From Aurelia coerulea (taxonomy: Eukaryota; Cnidaria; Scyphozoa; Semaeostomeae; Ulmaridae), in NCBI GenBank assembly GCA_039566865.1, contig CM076944.1:15646501-15710500 (forward strand): a stretch of DNA of 64,000 nucleotides, given 5' to 3'. Below are positions 21,700-32,993 of the stretch, piece by piece. A program made the position numbers and the translations under genes. The notes under the pieces are model-generated. The model worked only from the letters and a program-made list of their open reading frames with translations. It made no database searches and had not been told where the DNA came from. Every line of letters begins with the position of its first letter. Position 1 is the stretch's first letter.

Positions 21700-22940
21700 A
21701 TTGATTCATTCATTGGTAGATCGGGCTAATTTAGTACTAAAAATTTCTTAATTCAACATGAAACTTTTTGCATTTTAGTATGGAGTGGCATTTCTGTCTG
21801 AATGGTAATGGATTACTTCTTTATGGTCTTTGTCAATTTATGTGCTGTTTCTTCATTCCCTTTTGGTTTTATTCGGTATTCCCTTTATGTTTGTTCCATT
21901 CCCTTTATGTCCAATTACAGCATTTTTTCTTATTCCCTTTGTCAGTAATCTTTCCCTTTGCCTGGTTCTACTGGTCTTCTTATGTCTTTCATCTTCCCTT
22001 TACCTTTTGCTTAAATGCCTTTCTTCTGCACATTTCTCATTCGATTGGCCTTTATGCCGTTTTCTTTTATCTTTTCCTTCTGTTTGTATTCATGGCGGTT
22101 CTCTGTTATCAGTACATGATGCATTGTGATGGTATGGTGCGTTGCAAAAATGTGGCAAAAAAGCATGGGGTAAACAATGAAAAACCACAAGTGACAGCTC
22201 ATGGTGACAGCAAAGTATTTTTTGCGTGCTTTTTTTAATTGTGGGGCCTATTCCCTTTGTAAACAAACATTGCAAGATTGTACACAGCCAGTGATCGGAA
22301 CAGGGCGATGGGGCTCTCTATCAAATTCCAGAGGTTATCAAAGATTTTCCATTTATTGAGTTAAATAAGTTTGCATGTTAATTTAGATATGGTTTGAGAT
22401 AAAAGTGTATCGGATTTATGCATTTGAGTTGTAACATTGTATGTTGAATCCGCAAAATATGTTACAAAAGAACTAAAAACCTATTGTATATATCCTTGCC
22501 ATTTGATTTTGTGAATAAGCCGCCCCCCCCCCCTCTAATAGGTCCCCCTCTCTTCTGAGGTAACTGTACCCCTTCAGTGACCACTCTCAGTGCTTTCTCT
22601 CTTGATTTTCATAAGTGCGACATAACACGTATAAACTAAACATCATTTGATTCAACATTAAATGGGGAGTATTTATGAGCCAAAAAGAATACCAAATATC
22701 AAAGAACTGTGCGCCAACGTCGAGAAACGCCAAAATTTGACCTTCCCCCTTCTACAACCTCTCTGTACCCCCAGATCTGTTTCATATAAACCTCAATGAG
22801 ATTTTTGCTTTCCCAACATATTAATTTAGCAACTTATGTCTCAGATTTCCTTTGCCTGTCTTAGTTTCAGAATAACTAAATGAAAAATTTCACCCTTTCC
22901 CCGCAGGCCTCGTTTTGAGATTAATTCAAATGTTGAATAT
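21700..22940. other. unassigned; hydrophobic chance ORFs
   Basis: Overlapping + strand frames at 21768-22238 are Phe/Leu/Cys-rich because the DNA is T-rich and they have no recognisable family. A TTTAGTACTAAAAATTTCTTAA word near 21728 resembles the repeats inside the element at 26344-26746. A C-rich stretch at 22520-22560 may be an element edge. Confidence 0.4.
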
Positions 22941-22941
22941 T

Positions 22942-23434
22942 CCTGTACAAAATACAAGGCTAAACTTGGCCTTGTACAGGCCAAGCTTTATCTTTGTAGC
23001 AGGGATTATGACCTTGTGATGACCTTCTACTAACCTTTGAAGAAAATCACAAGGCAATCACTATGTATGTATGTATAATTTCGCCAAAAATCAACATTAA
23101 AATAAAAATAAGTTTATCAAAACGGAAAAATCTAGTTACAGGCATGTGATATTAAGTAAAAACAAGAGTTAAAAACATTTAATCTAAAAACACCCCTTGT
23201 TAAAATGGCAGGGATAGCATTAAAAGGTCAGTGTGACCATGTTTCCATAATGGTCCCTAAGATTCTAAGCTACAACCAGTCTAACACAAGGTTTCCACAA
23301 GGTTTCCACAAGGCTAATAAGCATTTTTCGAGCCATTTACAAGGTTACAGCAAGGCTTTTCTAGCCTAGAACAAGGTTACAAGGCCATAAAGGCATGTAC
23401 ATGGCTACTACATGGCCTTGTATTTTCATACAGG
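22942..23434. mobile_element. small TIR element, CCTGTxC family, copy 2 (interrupted)
   Basis: The element opens TCCTGTACAAAATACAAGG and closes CCTTGTATTTTCATACAGG. It is the same family as 6205-6475 in reverse orientation. A LINE 3' tail (23062-23256) interrupts it between AATCAC and AAGATTC, two pieces that are adjacent in copy 1. Confidence 0.7.
23062..23256 (-). mobile_element. L2-like LINE 3' tail fragment
   Basis: The reverse complement matches the 3' end of the LINE at 3430-4866: GGGACCATTATGGA, TGCTATCCCTGCCA, AGGGGTGTTT, then the ATAC-type tail, here TATGTATGTATG at the left. It is extremely 5'-truncated. Confidence 0.75.
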
Positions 23435-23848
23435 ATGGACCATGCATTTTTCTCATGTGAGACACTCTTCGGTCCCCCTACGCCTTTTCTCGCTGGCATT
23501 TGATATTAAGTAAAAACAAGAGTTAAAAACATTTAATCTAAAAACACCCCTGGTTAAAATGGCAGGGATAGCATTAAAAGGTCAGTGTGACCTTGTTTCC
23601 ATAATGGTCCTAAGATTCTAAGTTACAACCAGTCTAACACAAGGTTTCCACAAGGTTTCCACAAGGCTAATAAGCATTTTTCAAGCCATTTACAAGGTTA
23701 CAGCAAGGCTTTTCTAGGCTAGAACAAGGTTACAAGGCCATAAAGGCTTGTACATGGCTACTACATGGCCTTGTATTTTCATACAGGATGGACCATGCAA
23801 TTTTTCTCATGTGAGACACTCTTCGGTCCCCCTATGTCTTTTCCCGTA
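23141..23848. repeat. 354-bp tandem duplication
   Basis: 23141-23494 is repeated at 23495-23848 with few differences. Both copies run from GGCATxTGATATTAAGTAA to the GGTCCCCCTA / TTTTC end. The unit spans part of the LINE tail and the right part of the small TIR element, so it arose after both insertions. Confidence 0.88.
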
Positions 23849-23849
23849 G

Positions 23850-24755
23850 TCTGCCATATCTTAGCCACTTACGTTAAGCTGTTGGGTACAGGGAACCGCA
23901 TGAATCTCACTGGTTGCGTAAAATTTAATGTTGAGCAAAGTGCTGAAATAGTTTCTGAGCATAAAAATCCACTGTTGCTGTCAATGATTGATTTTAATCT
24001 GACCACAAGGTTCAACAAAGTAATCCTTCATTATGTATTTAGCATAGAGCTCATAATGTACTGGATATCAAACAGCAAAACCTATTTGACAGGAAATCAA
24101 GGGCACTTGAAACCTTGGTCATAAAATTTTCCTCCTAATGTAAGCAGCAGTTTCCTAACTAGGAATACATCACTCGCTTTAAATTGCTTATAATTCATTA
24201 AAAAACAAAGGAAAATTCCTTGAAATTGTCAGAAATTGCAGGTAGATGTGTGTATGCTATCCAAATATAAAAAAATCCCAAAATTGATTGGATAAAACAT
24301 TTCATCGCCCTGAGCCTGAGGGGGACAGTAACCTTTAGTGGGGGGGGGGCAGTAACCTGCAGTGTTCAAAATTAAAAAAGCCTCCCGCAGACTTCATAGA
24401 GCTTTTACGGTAAGATAATTTACAATCTAATTTTAAAAATATGTCTCACTCAAAAATGACTGTGACTGAATAACTTATTCTTCACAAGACAGTGAACAAT
24501 TGCCAAAATTTGATTTGTTTGAAGTGGACCCACCCTTGGATCCATCACTGGGTTAAAGAACTGAACAGCTAAAAAGTGTGTTCTTGTGTGATTTCATGTG
24601 ATTTTGTGAAGCCCCCTCTCATATGAGATGCCTATTAATAAGGCCCCCTTGTGGGGCCCCTCTTCTGGAGCGTCTGAAATCAAGTAAGCCGCCTGGGGCT
24701 TAATATAGCGCTTTTATGGCACTGCTTGAGTTTCTAAAGACTTTGGCCATCTTGG
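23850..24755. other. unassigned intergenic sequence
   Basis: No gene was seen. A run of nine G at about 24340 and GGCCCC-rich pieces near 24640 resemble edges of hAT-like elements elsewhere in the window, but no inverted pair was found. Confidence 0.4.
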
Positions 24756-24759
24756 CACC

Positions 24760-26220
24760 CAGTCCTGGTGATATTAGGCGTGCGATCGCACGCGCACGCC
24801 TCCACACACGCCTGAAATTTCCAAGGCGTGCGTTTTATCGCGCGCCCAAACATACTTTTCCTAGCTGGACTTTCATAGTTTCAATGTGGTTTTTGGCGAA
24901 TAATGATATGTTTTTACGTTGGTTTGTTTTCCTTCAAAAAGTTTCCAAAATTTTGTAGCGTTTTTTTAATCGCCACGTCATCCTTATTGGTCCCTACTAC
25001 CAAAATTACGAAGCGGCAGATGGGAGAGATCAAGGAGTTGGGCAATCCATTTTTCCTGTTGTCCTATTTGATGAAATGTGAAGATGAATTCAAAATGAAT
25101 ATAGATTCCACAAAGTCATTAGCAGATTAAAGAAAGGAATTAGAGCACAGAACTCGTAAGCACTTGAAAGAAAACAACCAAACCTTTCCATGTTATGTTA
25201 GTAAAACTACTCGTTGGCCTACACTTGTGAAGCCTTCAGAAACTACCATCGCAAAAATGTGAGCATCATGAGTTTTGTTCATTGGTCTAAAATTTGGAAA
25301 CTTGATCATGAAGGTAGAATGGGAAAGATAGTTACGCTGACAGAATGATTGTGTTCCCCCTTGCTTTTAGCAATTCTTTCGCACGGTTTCTTGCTGGGAT
25401 CATTTTGCTAAGATATGAAGTTTTCAGGTTTCCTTTGGATCTCCAGCGCATTGAATTCCTCGCCTAACTCAAAACGTTTACCACGTAAGGCGGATTTCAT
25501 TCTTTCGAAACAGCATGCAAGATTTTTCGGAAAAAACGGATTTTTGATGTGTTTTTCTTGAAAACAAACGGGCTTGCCGAGAGTGTACGAGATTTTTGGG
25601 AGCGAAATACCCCTCGAGACAAACAGTTTCAAGTTGTAAATTGATCAACAGTTCTGGCCTCTCTGAGCACCATTGCCGTTACATCATAATAGCGATTTTA
25701 TCTTGGGGGCTGGGGCAATATGCTTTTTCTGGATGGTGATCAACAAGTTATCAACAATTCTGCACAGCTCTTTCAAGAACAAGATTCTATGCTCAAGACG
25801 AAATGTCATGGAAGACCACGAAGGAAACCATATACAGTTTTAAAATCGAAATAACGAGCCCCCGATGTAACTTCTGTGGTTCCCTTTGGATTTAATTGCT
25901 CCAAGATTGAACTATATCCAGCTTTAGGCAAGAGGGTGCATTGACCGTAGGAGTACATTACGCTTGGTATTCTCAATTTATTTCTAATTTAATCGAAATA
26001 ATGATGTAATCGTTTTCGTTGAATTGGAGAATGTCTGTCTTCTTTCACTTAATCTGTTTTGACAAAGATGAGCTGTTCCAGCATCGAATGACATTTAGAA
26101 GGCTATTAAGTGCCCTAAACAACGATAAAACACTTTTTTTGGATCGCACGCCATCGCACGCCTAAATATCTAAGGCGTGCGAATAGCAGCACGCCACCAA
26201 ATTTCATATTACCAGGACTG
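24760..26220. mobile_element. non-autonomous TIR element, CAGTCCTGG ends
   Basis: The ends CAGTCCTGGTGATAT and ATATTACCAGGACTG are inverted, with GGCACC repeated directly outside (6 bp). Subterminal palindromic words rich in GGCGTGCG/CGCACGCC occur at 24777-24842 and 26146-26202. ORFs within (for example 24903-25130) have no recognisable domain. The superfamily is not assigned. Confidence 0.72.
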
Positions 26221-26343
26221 GGCACCCAGGGTGCATTCCAAGGAACTCCCGCCAGAGAAATCCAGCGGAGAGCTAATCTTCTGATTTTTTCACGCCAAGG
26301 CTTTTGGCAGAGAAATTATGTTTTTTGTGGTTTGGTATGGGTA

Positions 26344-26746
26344 CACGTTTTTTCTTTTATAAGAAACTTGGATAAGCCCATAGTACTAAAAGTTTCTTAA
26401 TTTCACGTGAAAATTTCATCTTTTTAGTACTAAAAGTTTCTTAATGTGTTTCTTATTTCAAAATGCATTTAGGATGCATGTAGTTTCTACCCACTGCCAT
26501 GTATTCGTTTCTTGACAGACAGCACAATTTTTAGCGAGAAGGAGAGTTCTATTTGATTCAAAACATAAATCTATCATGAATATTACTAAAATATAAAGGC
26601 TCAACGACAATTATCCCATGATTTCCTCGTATTTGGCTTTAAAAGTTTCTTAGCAATTCTCAAGCATAGTAGTAGAGTTTCTTAATTTTTTCGCCATCCT
26701 AGTACTAGTTTCTTATAAACCAGTTTCTTATAAAAGAAAAAACGTG
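26344..26746. mobile_element. TA-target MITE with CACGTTTTTTC ends
   Basis: Perfect inverted ends of about 26 bp (CACGTTTTTTCTTTTATAAG onward) are flanked by TA on both sides. The 403-bp interior repeats AGTACTAAAAGTTTCTTAAT-type words. No coding capacity was seen. Related words occur near 21728 and 28180-28215. Confidence 0.85.
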
Positions 26747-26749
26747 TAG

Positions 26750-27690
26750 TTGGTGTACAGCGCCAAATTGCCACTGGCAGGGAATCCTGCAGTGCCTGTG
26801 GCGAGAACATCCGGTGAAGAGAAAATTTGGAATGCACTATGGCTTGGCATTACTTTCTGTAAATCTAGGCCTATTACAGTCCTGCTATTGCTAACCAGAC
26901 AGCTAGGACAAAACACGTGGGGGGGGGGGAGTTCTTAGCTAAATTTTGAGTAGGGGTCTGCCGCAAGCATATTCAAAATGGTACCGTACTACCGTTGGCT
27001 AGACCAATATTTGCGAAAATGGCACCCTTGGCTAGAACAATTTTGACCATTTTGGGACCAATATTGCCAAATTTGTACCAAATATGATATCACACACGAC
27101 CGTACACTAGCTAGACCAATATTGTGAAAAATGATACCCTTGCCTAGACCGTTGCGTTGCTAGGCCAACATTGCAAAAAAGTATACCCTTGGCTAGACTA
27201 GAAGTCCGAAAAAGTATACACTTTGTCGCGGCACATCCCCAGGTACCTTCCATTTCAGATTTCAACTCAACCCGAGTTGAAATTTCTCATGTAAAAAAGG
27301 GCCTCAAATAATTTAGCTTACATTTTCTCTTGCAGAATGCCATAGTAGAAATAGCAAACAAAGATGCCTACACAGCAAATCATAAGCTTTACACTGTCAG
27401 ACATGATCGGCAACCTTCCTCGCGGCCTTTTTGAATGCAATTCTTCAATGTTCACGTCAACAGCCACTTCCATTAGACATTACGCTCAAGCCTTGTGACA
27501 AAATAAAGTTTAAAACACCTTTTGTTATCTGATTGGCCAAAGTAAGTAGGCCAATTTGAATACGGCCTCGTCTTGATGGGAAACCTCCACTTTTTTTAGA
27601 CTGATTAGACTGATCAGCAGCAAGACTGAATTATGTTTTTGCCGCTGACCGACAGGACCTTGCGCCCCTGCATTTGGTTGGAATCTAAAA
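26750..27690. other. unassigned; imperfect tandem words
   Basis: Between about 26990 and 27230 the phrase TTGGCTAGACCAATATT and variants recurs several times with spacing near 50-100 bp, often followed by GTATACCC or GGCACCC. This looks like a degenerate minisatellite or element interior. No gene was seen. Confidence 0.45.
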
Positions 27691-27710
27691 TTGTTGGAGA
27701 GACGAACTAG

Positions 27711-27828
27711 ACTGATTACGATTGAGTCCTAGTAATCGCTACCACCCACCCACCCTACTCGCTCATACTAGTATGAGCGAGTAGGGTGGGTGGGTGGTAG
27801 CGATTACTAGGACTCAATCGTAATCAGT
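27711..27828. repeat. perfect 118-bp palindrome without spacer
   Basis: The arms 27711-27769 and 27770-27828 are exact reverse complements with the centre inside ACTAGT. AGAGACGAACT is repeated directly on both sides (27698-27708 and 27831-27841). It would form a complete hairpin. Confidence 0.95.
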
Positions 27829-27841
27829 ATAGAGACGAACT

Positions 27842-28640
27842 GGCTGCTGACTTGGGCCGCGTGTGGGTTTTAGAAAGAAGATTGGGTGCTAACCTTTTTT
27901 TGCGCAAGCGCACTACAACTGTTGCATCTAGGTTGTTGCTGTTGCCCATTTGTTTTGATTTGATTCAGATTGCGGGAGAACTGGTGTAATGGCCGGTATT
28001 TTGCGTGTGCTATGATGGTTGGTATTCTATTTAAAGACAGAACTATATGTAAAGAAAGTGTTCCTAAACAGTGCAGAGGTGAGAAAAAATTGTCTGATAA
28101 CGAATACGATCTTTTAGGCTCTACTAGTACACAGAGAGAGTGTTAGGCGCTCTGACTCATCTGTACTCGCTGCATATTTTTTATAAAGAAACTGGTTTAT
28201 AAGAAACCAAAAGCTACTTCAAAACTAACTGTGCTAGAAATGGAATTTTTTTAAAGTATTGATTTTGAATCTACAGTATAACATATTTCCTACTACTATT
28301 TGAAACAAATTTGGAGAAAATCAGTTGTCAGCAAATCAAATGGAATTTTCATGATAAGAAGGTATAAATTTGCCAATTTTCCTTTATTTTTTTTATTGCC
28401 TGGCAATGAATCGCATGATTAATTAACTGCCATTGTTAGAATAGTAACAATAGGGGTATGTCTCATTGTTATATCTCTTGTAATTTTGGAGAAAAGAGGG
28501 GAAAGTTTTCAACATGATGAGAACACTGTTTATTCATCTATTATATGATGTTTTGAGTGGCAAGAATCATAGAATATCTGATCTGCATCAGTGTTACTTA
28601 TCATATTGATAATTCATGCATTCAGAAAAATAAAAAAATT
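27842..28640. other. unassigned; old repeat R copy 1 at ~28265-28510
   Basis: 28265-28510 is a diverged copy of 47560-47815. Shared words are CTACTATTTGAAACAAATTTG, AAGGTRTAAATTTGCCAATTTTC and TTGTTATATCT. The family is unknown. No gene was seen. Confidence 0.55.
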
Positions 28641-28652
28641 GTTGGTACTGTG

Positions 28653-28985
28653 CCCATGGAGGGGGGGGGACACTCAGCACATACGCATATGGGGGGTCAG
28701 ACCCAAAAATATCAGTTTAGCTTCATTACAACCCAAAAATATCAGCTCATTTTATACTTTGACATCTGTAAAGGAACATAAAAGATCCTGAAACAATGCA
28801 AATTGAGACCAGGATTGCCACTAGAGAACCCAGAAATATCATTGTGACTATATTTTATGCCCAAAAATATCAAAAACATAATTTCAGTTTATTTTGACCC
28901 AAATATACCACTTTCAGCAATATTCTGACCCAAAAATATTGGATTTACCTCCCCGTATGTGCAATGTGCTAAGTGCCCCCCTGGG
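28653..28985. mobile_element. hAT-like MITE with internal ACCCAAAAATATCA repeats
   Basis: A 333-bp element with G-rich inverted ends (CCCATGGAGGGGGGGGG.. and ..CCCCCCTGGG), each followed inward by an AGCACAT block. Flanks GTACTGTG and GTACTATG are an 8-bp duplication with one mismatch. The interior carries about six ACCCAAAAATATCA words. Eight-bp targets suggest hAT. Confidence 0.78.
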
Positions 28986-28993
28986 GTACTATG

Positions 28994-30593
28994 GCCCGAT
29001 CAGAGTTTCTTATGAAAAAAGCCAATAAGGGAACTTTTAGCAATCTAATGCTTAAATTGACACATGGTGCAAATGTTTGCGTTCCTTCTTCCAAAATACA
29101 ATATGGCCTTCATCAAAATGTTTTTTTTCAGGTGGCTGTGCAACAGAATACACCAACATTTCCAGTGGTGATGGATCCCTGTCATGTCCAAACTGTTTTT
29201 AAACTTCACAAAGTTCATTTGAACCATGTTTGATGGTTTCTAAAGGTGTTATCAGACTGTGTCTGCATTTATATCAATCGTATCTTGTTTGTAGGGCATT
29301 TGCTAAGATAACTTTAAATTCTTGTGTCAGATTCCATGTAGGTCATGCATGCAAAAAGCATGTCAACAAATTGAGTGTTGATCATAAGCTGTTTCAAGTT
29401 TGTCTTATTTAGATATTTATTGGCTTTCTTGTGGAAAAATTTGTATGTCTGAGACAGCATGATCAGGGAATGAAGATCTAAATACTGAAAGATTGCTTGG
29501 TTCTCTTTATCTAGCTTGCAAAACAAAGTCTGGAGGCAACAACTTGAGATCATTATGATCAAAATCTGGAATTTTATCAATCATTGTACAAAATATTAGT
29601 CATTTGTCTGCTTCATGTTTCTTCAGACATGCTCTCAAATAATCAAAATTGTACCAATTTTTCCACTGTCTTTGACAATTCAGTAATTTCTAAAATCAGC
29701 ACATTTATAAACCCTAAGAAATGTACACAGTAGCTGTAGCCATTCACAAGTACCGTTTCAGGTCTCAGCCATTTTATCTCATGGCAATCAGAAGTAAAAC
29801 AACACCTAGAACAGACTCAGATTAACTCAGATTGCATATGCCTACTTATTTCTTTGTAAAACAAGGGGGAAATAGGCAGTTGAGCAAGAATTGTATGCTC
29901 AGGCTTTGCAGATGATGTTTGATGGTGTTGAGATTTTACTTTTGTTAATAGCAGAAGATCTTCAAGGACTGAATTCCTGATTATCTGAGCCAAATTCAGA
30001 ATTTTTTGTAGACAGGTGAAAAGAGGAGAATTTGAGGTTGAATAGCAATGCTCATTTCTGACTTCAAAAGTAGGGTTAACAGCAACAAGTGATGATATGG
30101 CAGTTGCAGCACTGTTTGATGTTTCATTTTTGTTTCTTTTGGCTTCGTTTACGTCTGAATGGTCTGAATATTGATTGCTTTGAGCCTGCATTCTCTTTTA
30201 ACTGATGTGAAATCGCACAATTTGCAGTGATATTGGCTGATATTCTTTGCATTTGTTGACGACTTCGCATAAAGTGTGAAAGTTATTGGAACGGCTCATC
30301 ATTTGCAGTGCTGGAACTTGCCATATCATCAGGTACTGTTGGGTATGTATCATTACAACAACTCTCAAACAAACTGATATGTTTCGAACTCAGTATGACA
30401 ATATAATCCTAGCCCGAACGACGAAAAAGAGAAAGATGTGTCCTCAGCCGTCCACCGCTCATCCTGCCTAACAAAATGGCAGTTTTTAAAAATCGTTTCA
30501 ACCTCAAAGAAAGACATATCTCGCCGCAGTTGGCTGACTGTAGCATGCCTTAAGCACCAATCAGTATATATAATCTGATCTTTTAAACGAAGT
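28994..30593. other. unassigned; possible LINE-B 5' region at right end
   Basis: No gene is supported. A 124-codon minus frame at 29817-30191 is Asn/Ser-rich, has a stop just upstream of its Met and no known domain. The last few hundred bases before 30594 may be the LINE-B 5' UTR, but its true start was not located. Confidence 0.4.
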
Positions 30594-32942
30594 ATGGAAA
30601 GCGACATCTCAAAGCAATCAAGCACTTGTGAAGGCGTCGTCGAAGCTACGAATTTAGGCCCTTCTGGCCTATCTCATTTAGGTAAAGATGATAACCAAAG
30701 CAAATTTTATGATGTAATTCACGCTGACAGTGTCGTTCACTTGTTAACATGGTCAGAAAAATGCATGCAAGACCCTTACAAGAGCGTAAAGAAGTCAGTA
30801 AAAGATAAATATATCTTTCAAAACAAAGGAATCCTGATCCTAGATAGAAAGTTAGCAACAAGTGATGGTGTTGCTCAACCAAAAGAGTCATTCGTACCTT
30901 TGGATGGCCTAATGATTCTTGCTGAAAACAATTCGATTGAAGATTTTAAAACCAAGGTTGTATCGTATTTCGGAGCCCATAACTTCACACTCGATTTCAG
31001 TTCCATCAGTGGTGGTGAATCGATTTCCATTGAACATGAACCAATTTTGACAGACAGCAAACCATTGCCAGTAAAAGTACATCTGAAGCTCTATTACAAA
31101 CACAAAAAAATAATGATTCAAGGTAATCCAAGTGCCCTCGACCTATGGTTAAAACATTATTATGCTCTAAATCAAGAGACAAGGAAAGACTCTTTGCCTC
31201 AGAATGAGATCACTGTGGTTAACAAAGGTGAATCCAAAATCATTGAAGAAATACAAGAGCCAGAGATGGAGAATAAAGACCCACCCAGCACACCCTCTCA
31301 CAAATCATCCCTAAACATACATCTCACACCAAGAAGACAGAATATGGTATCTGAACTCAAGGTCTCCGTGTGTAATCTTGAGTCAAGGGTCATTAAAAGT
31401 GAGCATGAAATGAGAGATAGAATTGATTCACTATCAAAAAAGCTACAGTTAGTAGATGAGCTTAGCTTCCTGAAAGACAAAATTAATCAAATAGAGAACA
31501 TCAATAAAACTGAAATCAAATATCTGAAGGAGCAAATTCACACCCTTCAAATTACAAATGATTTACTGGAAGGAAAAATTTGTAAACTAGAATCTGAAAA
31601 TGGCAATCTTAAACAATCCATAAAATCGCTAAACACCAGCATTCCAAAGCAGTTCGATGTTTTTAAGAAGGAAATTGTCTCTACAACAAAACCAAGCTGC
31701 AACGATCCACAAGACTCAGGCAGTGAATGTGAGTCAGAGCTAGATTGCAACGGCAACAGCCCTCCTCACCCTATCAACAAATTTGGTCTACTCTCTGGCA
31801 ACAATTCGTTGATACAAGAGAGTATAGAAGACCCTAGTACCAAAGTAAAAGAGTGTTGTGATGCTGACAAAGCAAGTACTAGCCACCAAAGAAATCAACA
31901 TGACACATCCTCAGCTGAAAAGTCAGTCTCAATTAGCGTCCCAGAGGAACTCCCAGTCTCTAATCCTTGGATAACAGTGGATTCAAACCGGAGAAACCCA
32001 CAACAGAAAACTGAAAGGGCACAAATTGACAACCCGGAAACAATTGTTCTGATTGACTCAAATGGGAAATTTATCAGATTGCGAAAACTGTTTCCACGCT
32101 CAACATCCATAAAAATTGGCTGCCCCCTAATTCAAAATGCAAAAGACTTCATTTCATCACATTCCCAAAAGATAGCCCCAAAAAACATAATTTGTCACTT
32201 TGGCACAAATGACTTGGACCACAGTCATTTCCATACAGTTGCTGACAACTTCCATAACACCGTTTTAGATATTGCCACTAAATTTCCACACTCAAAGATT
32301 TACATCTCCCTACTCCTACCAAGAGGAGATCCAGTTGATGCTTCAATCCCAAAGTTGAATGATCTGGTAACAAAGAAATGTTCTCAAATTCCCAATGCCC
32401 ATTTCATTCACCATCACAATATCAATGATAACAAAGGTCAATACTTAAGGGACAACAAGCACTTGAACAGAGATGGCTTCATGCTTTTCATAGGAAACCT
32501 CAAGTCTGCAATATTTGGTAGATCCACTTACACCAAACCAGGCACCACAGGAGCCAATAGACTGAGCATTCCAAAACATTCCCCCAACTTTCCAAGTAAC
32601 CAGCCACAGCAGCTTTTCCCAACTTTCAACACTCAGGAAAGGACCCCCCATTATATCCCGCATCAAAATTTGCCATTTCCTCAACCACATGCCATGATGC
32701 AAGGAAACCCTTTCCAAATGCCTAGCCCATCTGTGCATCAATTCTATCCAAGACAAAAGAGTTTCCAAGAGATCCCTAATTACATGCCATACCAGAATAA
32801 TACACCTGGAACCCTGTGTGTTGACCGAAACAATACCAGGATGGACAATGTGCAAAAGCAGGAGCTTTCAGACATGAAAGTAAAAGACCTCAAGGGAAAG
32901 GACCTAATCAAAACTCTCTACAACTTGTGGTGTCAAGAATAG
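30594..32942 (+). CDS. LINE-B ORF1: coiled coil and SGNH-hydrolase-like protein
   Basis: An intact 782-residue frame. The N-terminal ~220 residues contain a conserved-looking block (HLKLYYKHKKIMIQGNPSA) of unknown function. A long coiled coil fills about residues 242-350 (heptad-rich VSELKVSVCNLESRV.. through KQSIKSLN). A SGNH/GDSL-esterase-like domain lies at about 482-642: the nucleophile block reads TIVLIDSNGKF, block III reads FGTNDLDH, and the final DNKHLNRDGF gives the Asp/His pair. The C-terminal ~130 residues are Pro/Gln/Asn-rich. Esterase-containing ORF1 proteins are known in CR1/L2-type LINEs; the enzyme's role is unclear. ORF2 begins 51 bp downstream in the same direction, as in a bicistronic LINE. 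Confidence 0.85.
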   Translation: MESDISKQSSTCEGVVEATNLGPSGLSHLGKDDNQSKFYDVIHADSVVHLLTWSEKCMQDPYKSVKKSVKDKYIFQNKGILILDRKLATSDGVAQPKESFVPLDGLMILAENNSIEDFKTKVVSYFGAHNFTLDFSSISGGESISIEHEPILTDSKPLPVKVHLKLYYKHKKIMIQGNPSALDLWLKHYYALNQETRKDSLPQNEITVVNKGESKIIEEIQEPEMENKDPPSTPSHKSSLNIHLTPRRQNMVSELKVSVCNLESRVIKSEHEMRDRIDSLSKKLQLVDELSFLKDKINQIENINKTEIKYLKEQIHTLQITNDLLEGKICKLESENGNLKQSIKSLNTSIPKQFDVFKKEIVSTTKPSCNDPQDSGSECESELDCNGNSPPHPINKFGLLSGNNSLIQESIEDPSTKVKECCDADKASTSHQRNQHDTSSAEKSVSISVPEELPVSNPWITVDSNRRNPQQKTERAQIDNPETIVLIDSNGKFIRLRKLFPRSTSIKIGCPLIQNAKDFISSHSQKIAPKNIICHFGTNDLDHSHFHTVADNFHNTVLDIATKFPHSKIYISLLLPRGDPVDASIPKLNDLVTKKCSQIPNAHFIHHHNINDNKGQYLRDNKHLNRDGFMLFIGNLKSAIFGRSTYTKPGTTGANRLSIPKHSPNFPSNQPQQLFPTFNTQERTPHYIPHQNLPFPQPHAMMQGNPFQMPSPSVHQFYPRQKSFQEIPNYMPYQNNTPGTLCVDRNNTRMDNVQKQELSDMKVKDLKGKDLIKTLYNLWCQE

Positions 32943-32993
32943 GTTTTGCAAACGTCAGCCGTTGCATTAATTGTAAGTAATACTCTTTAGTCT

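Noticed and set aside
21768..22238. 156-codon hydrophobic ORF as a membrane protein gene
   Set aside because: T-rich composition explains it, two frames look similar, and no family is recognisable.
29817..30191. Minus-strand 124-codon ORF as a host exon
   Set aside because: No domain, stop just upstream of the Met, and no supporting neighbours; left unassigned.
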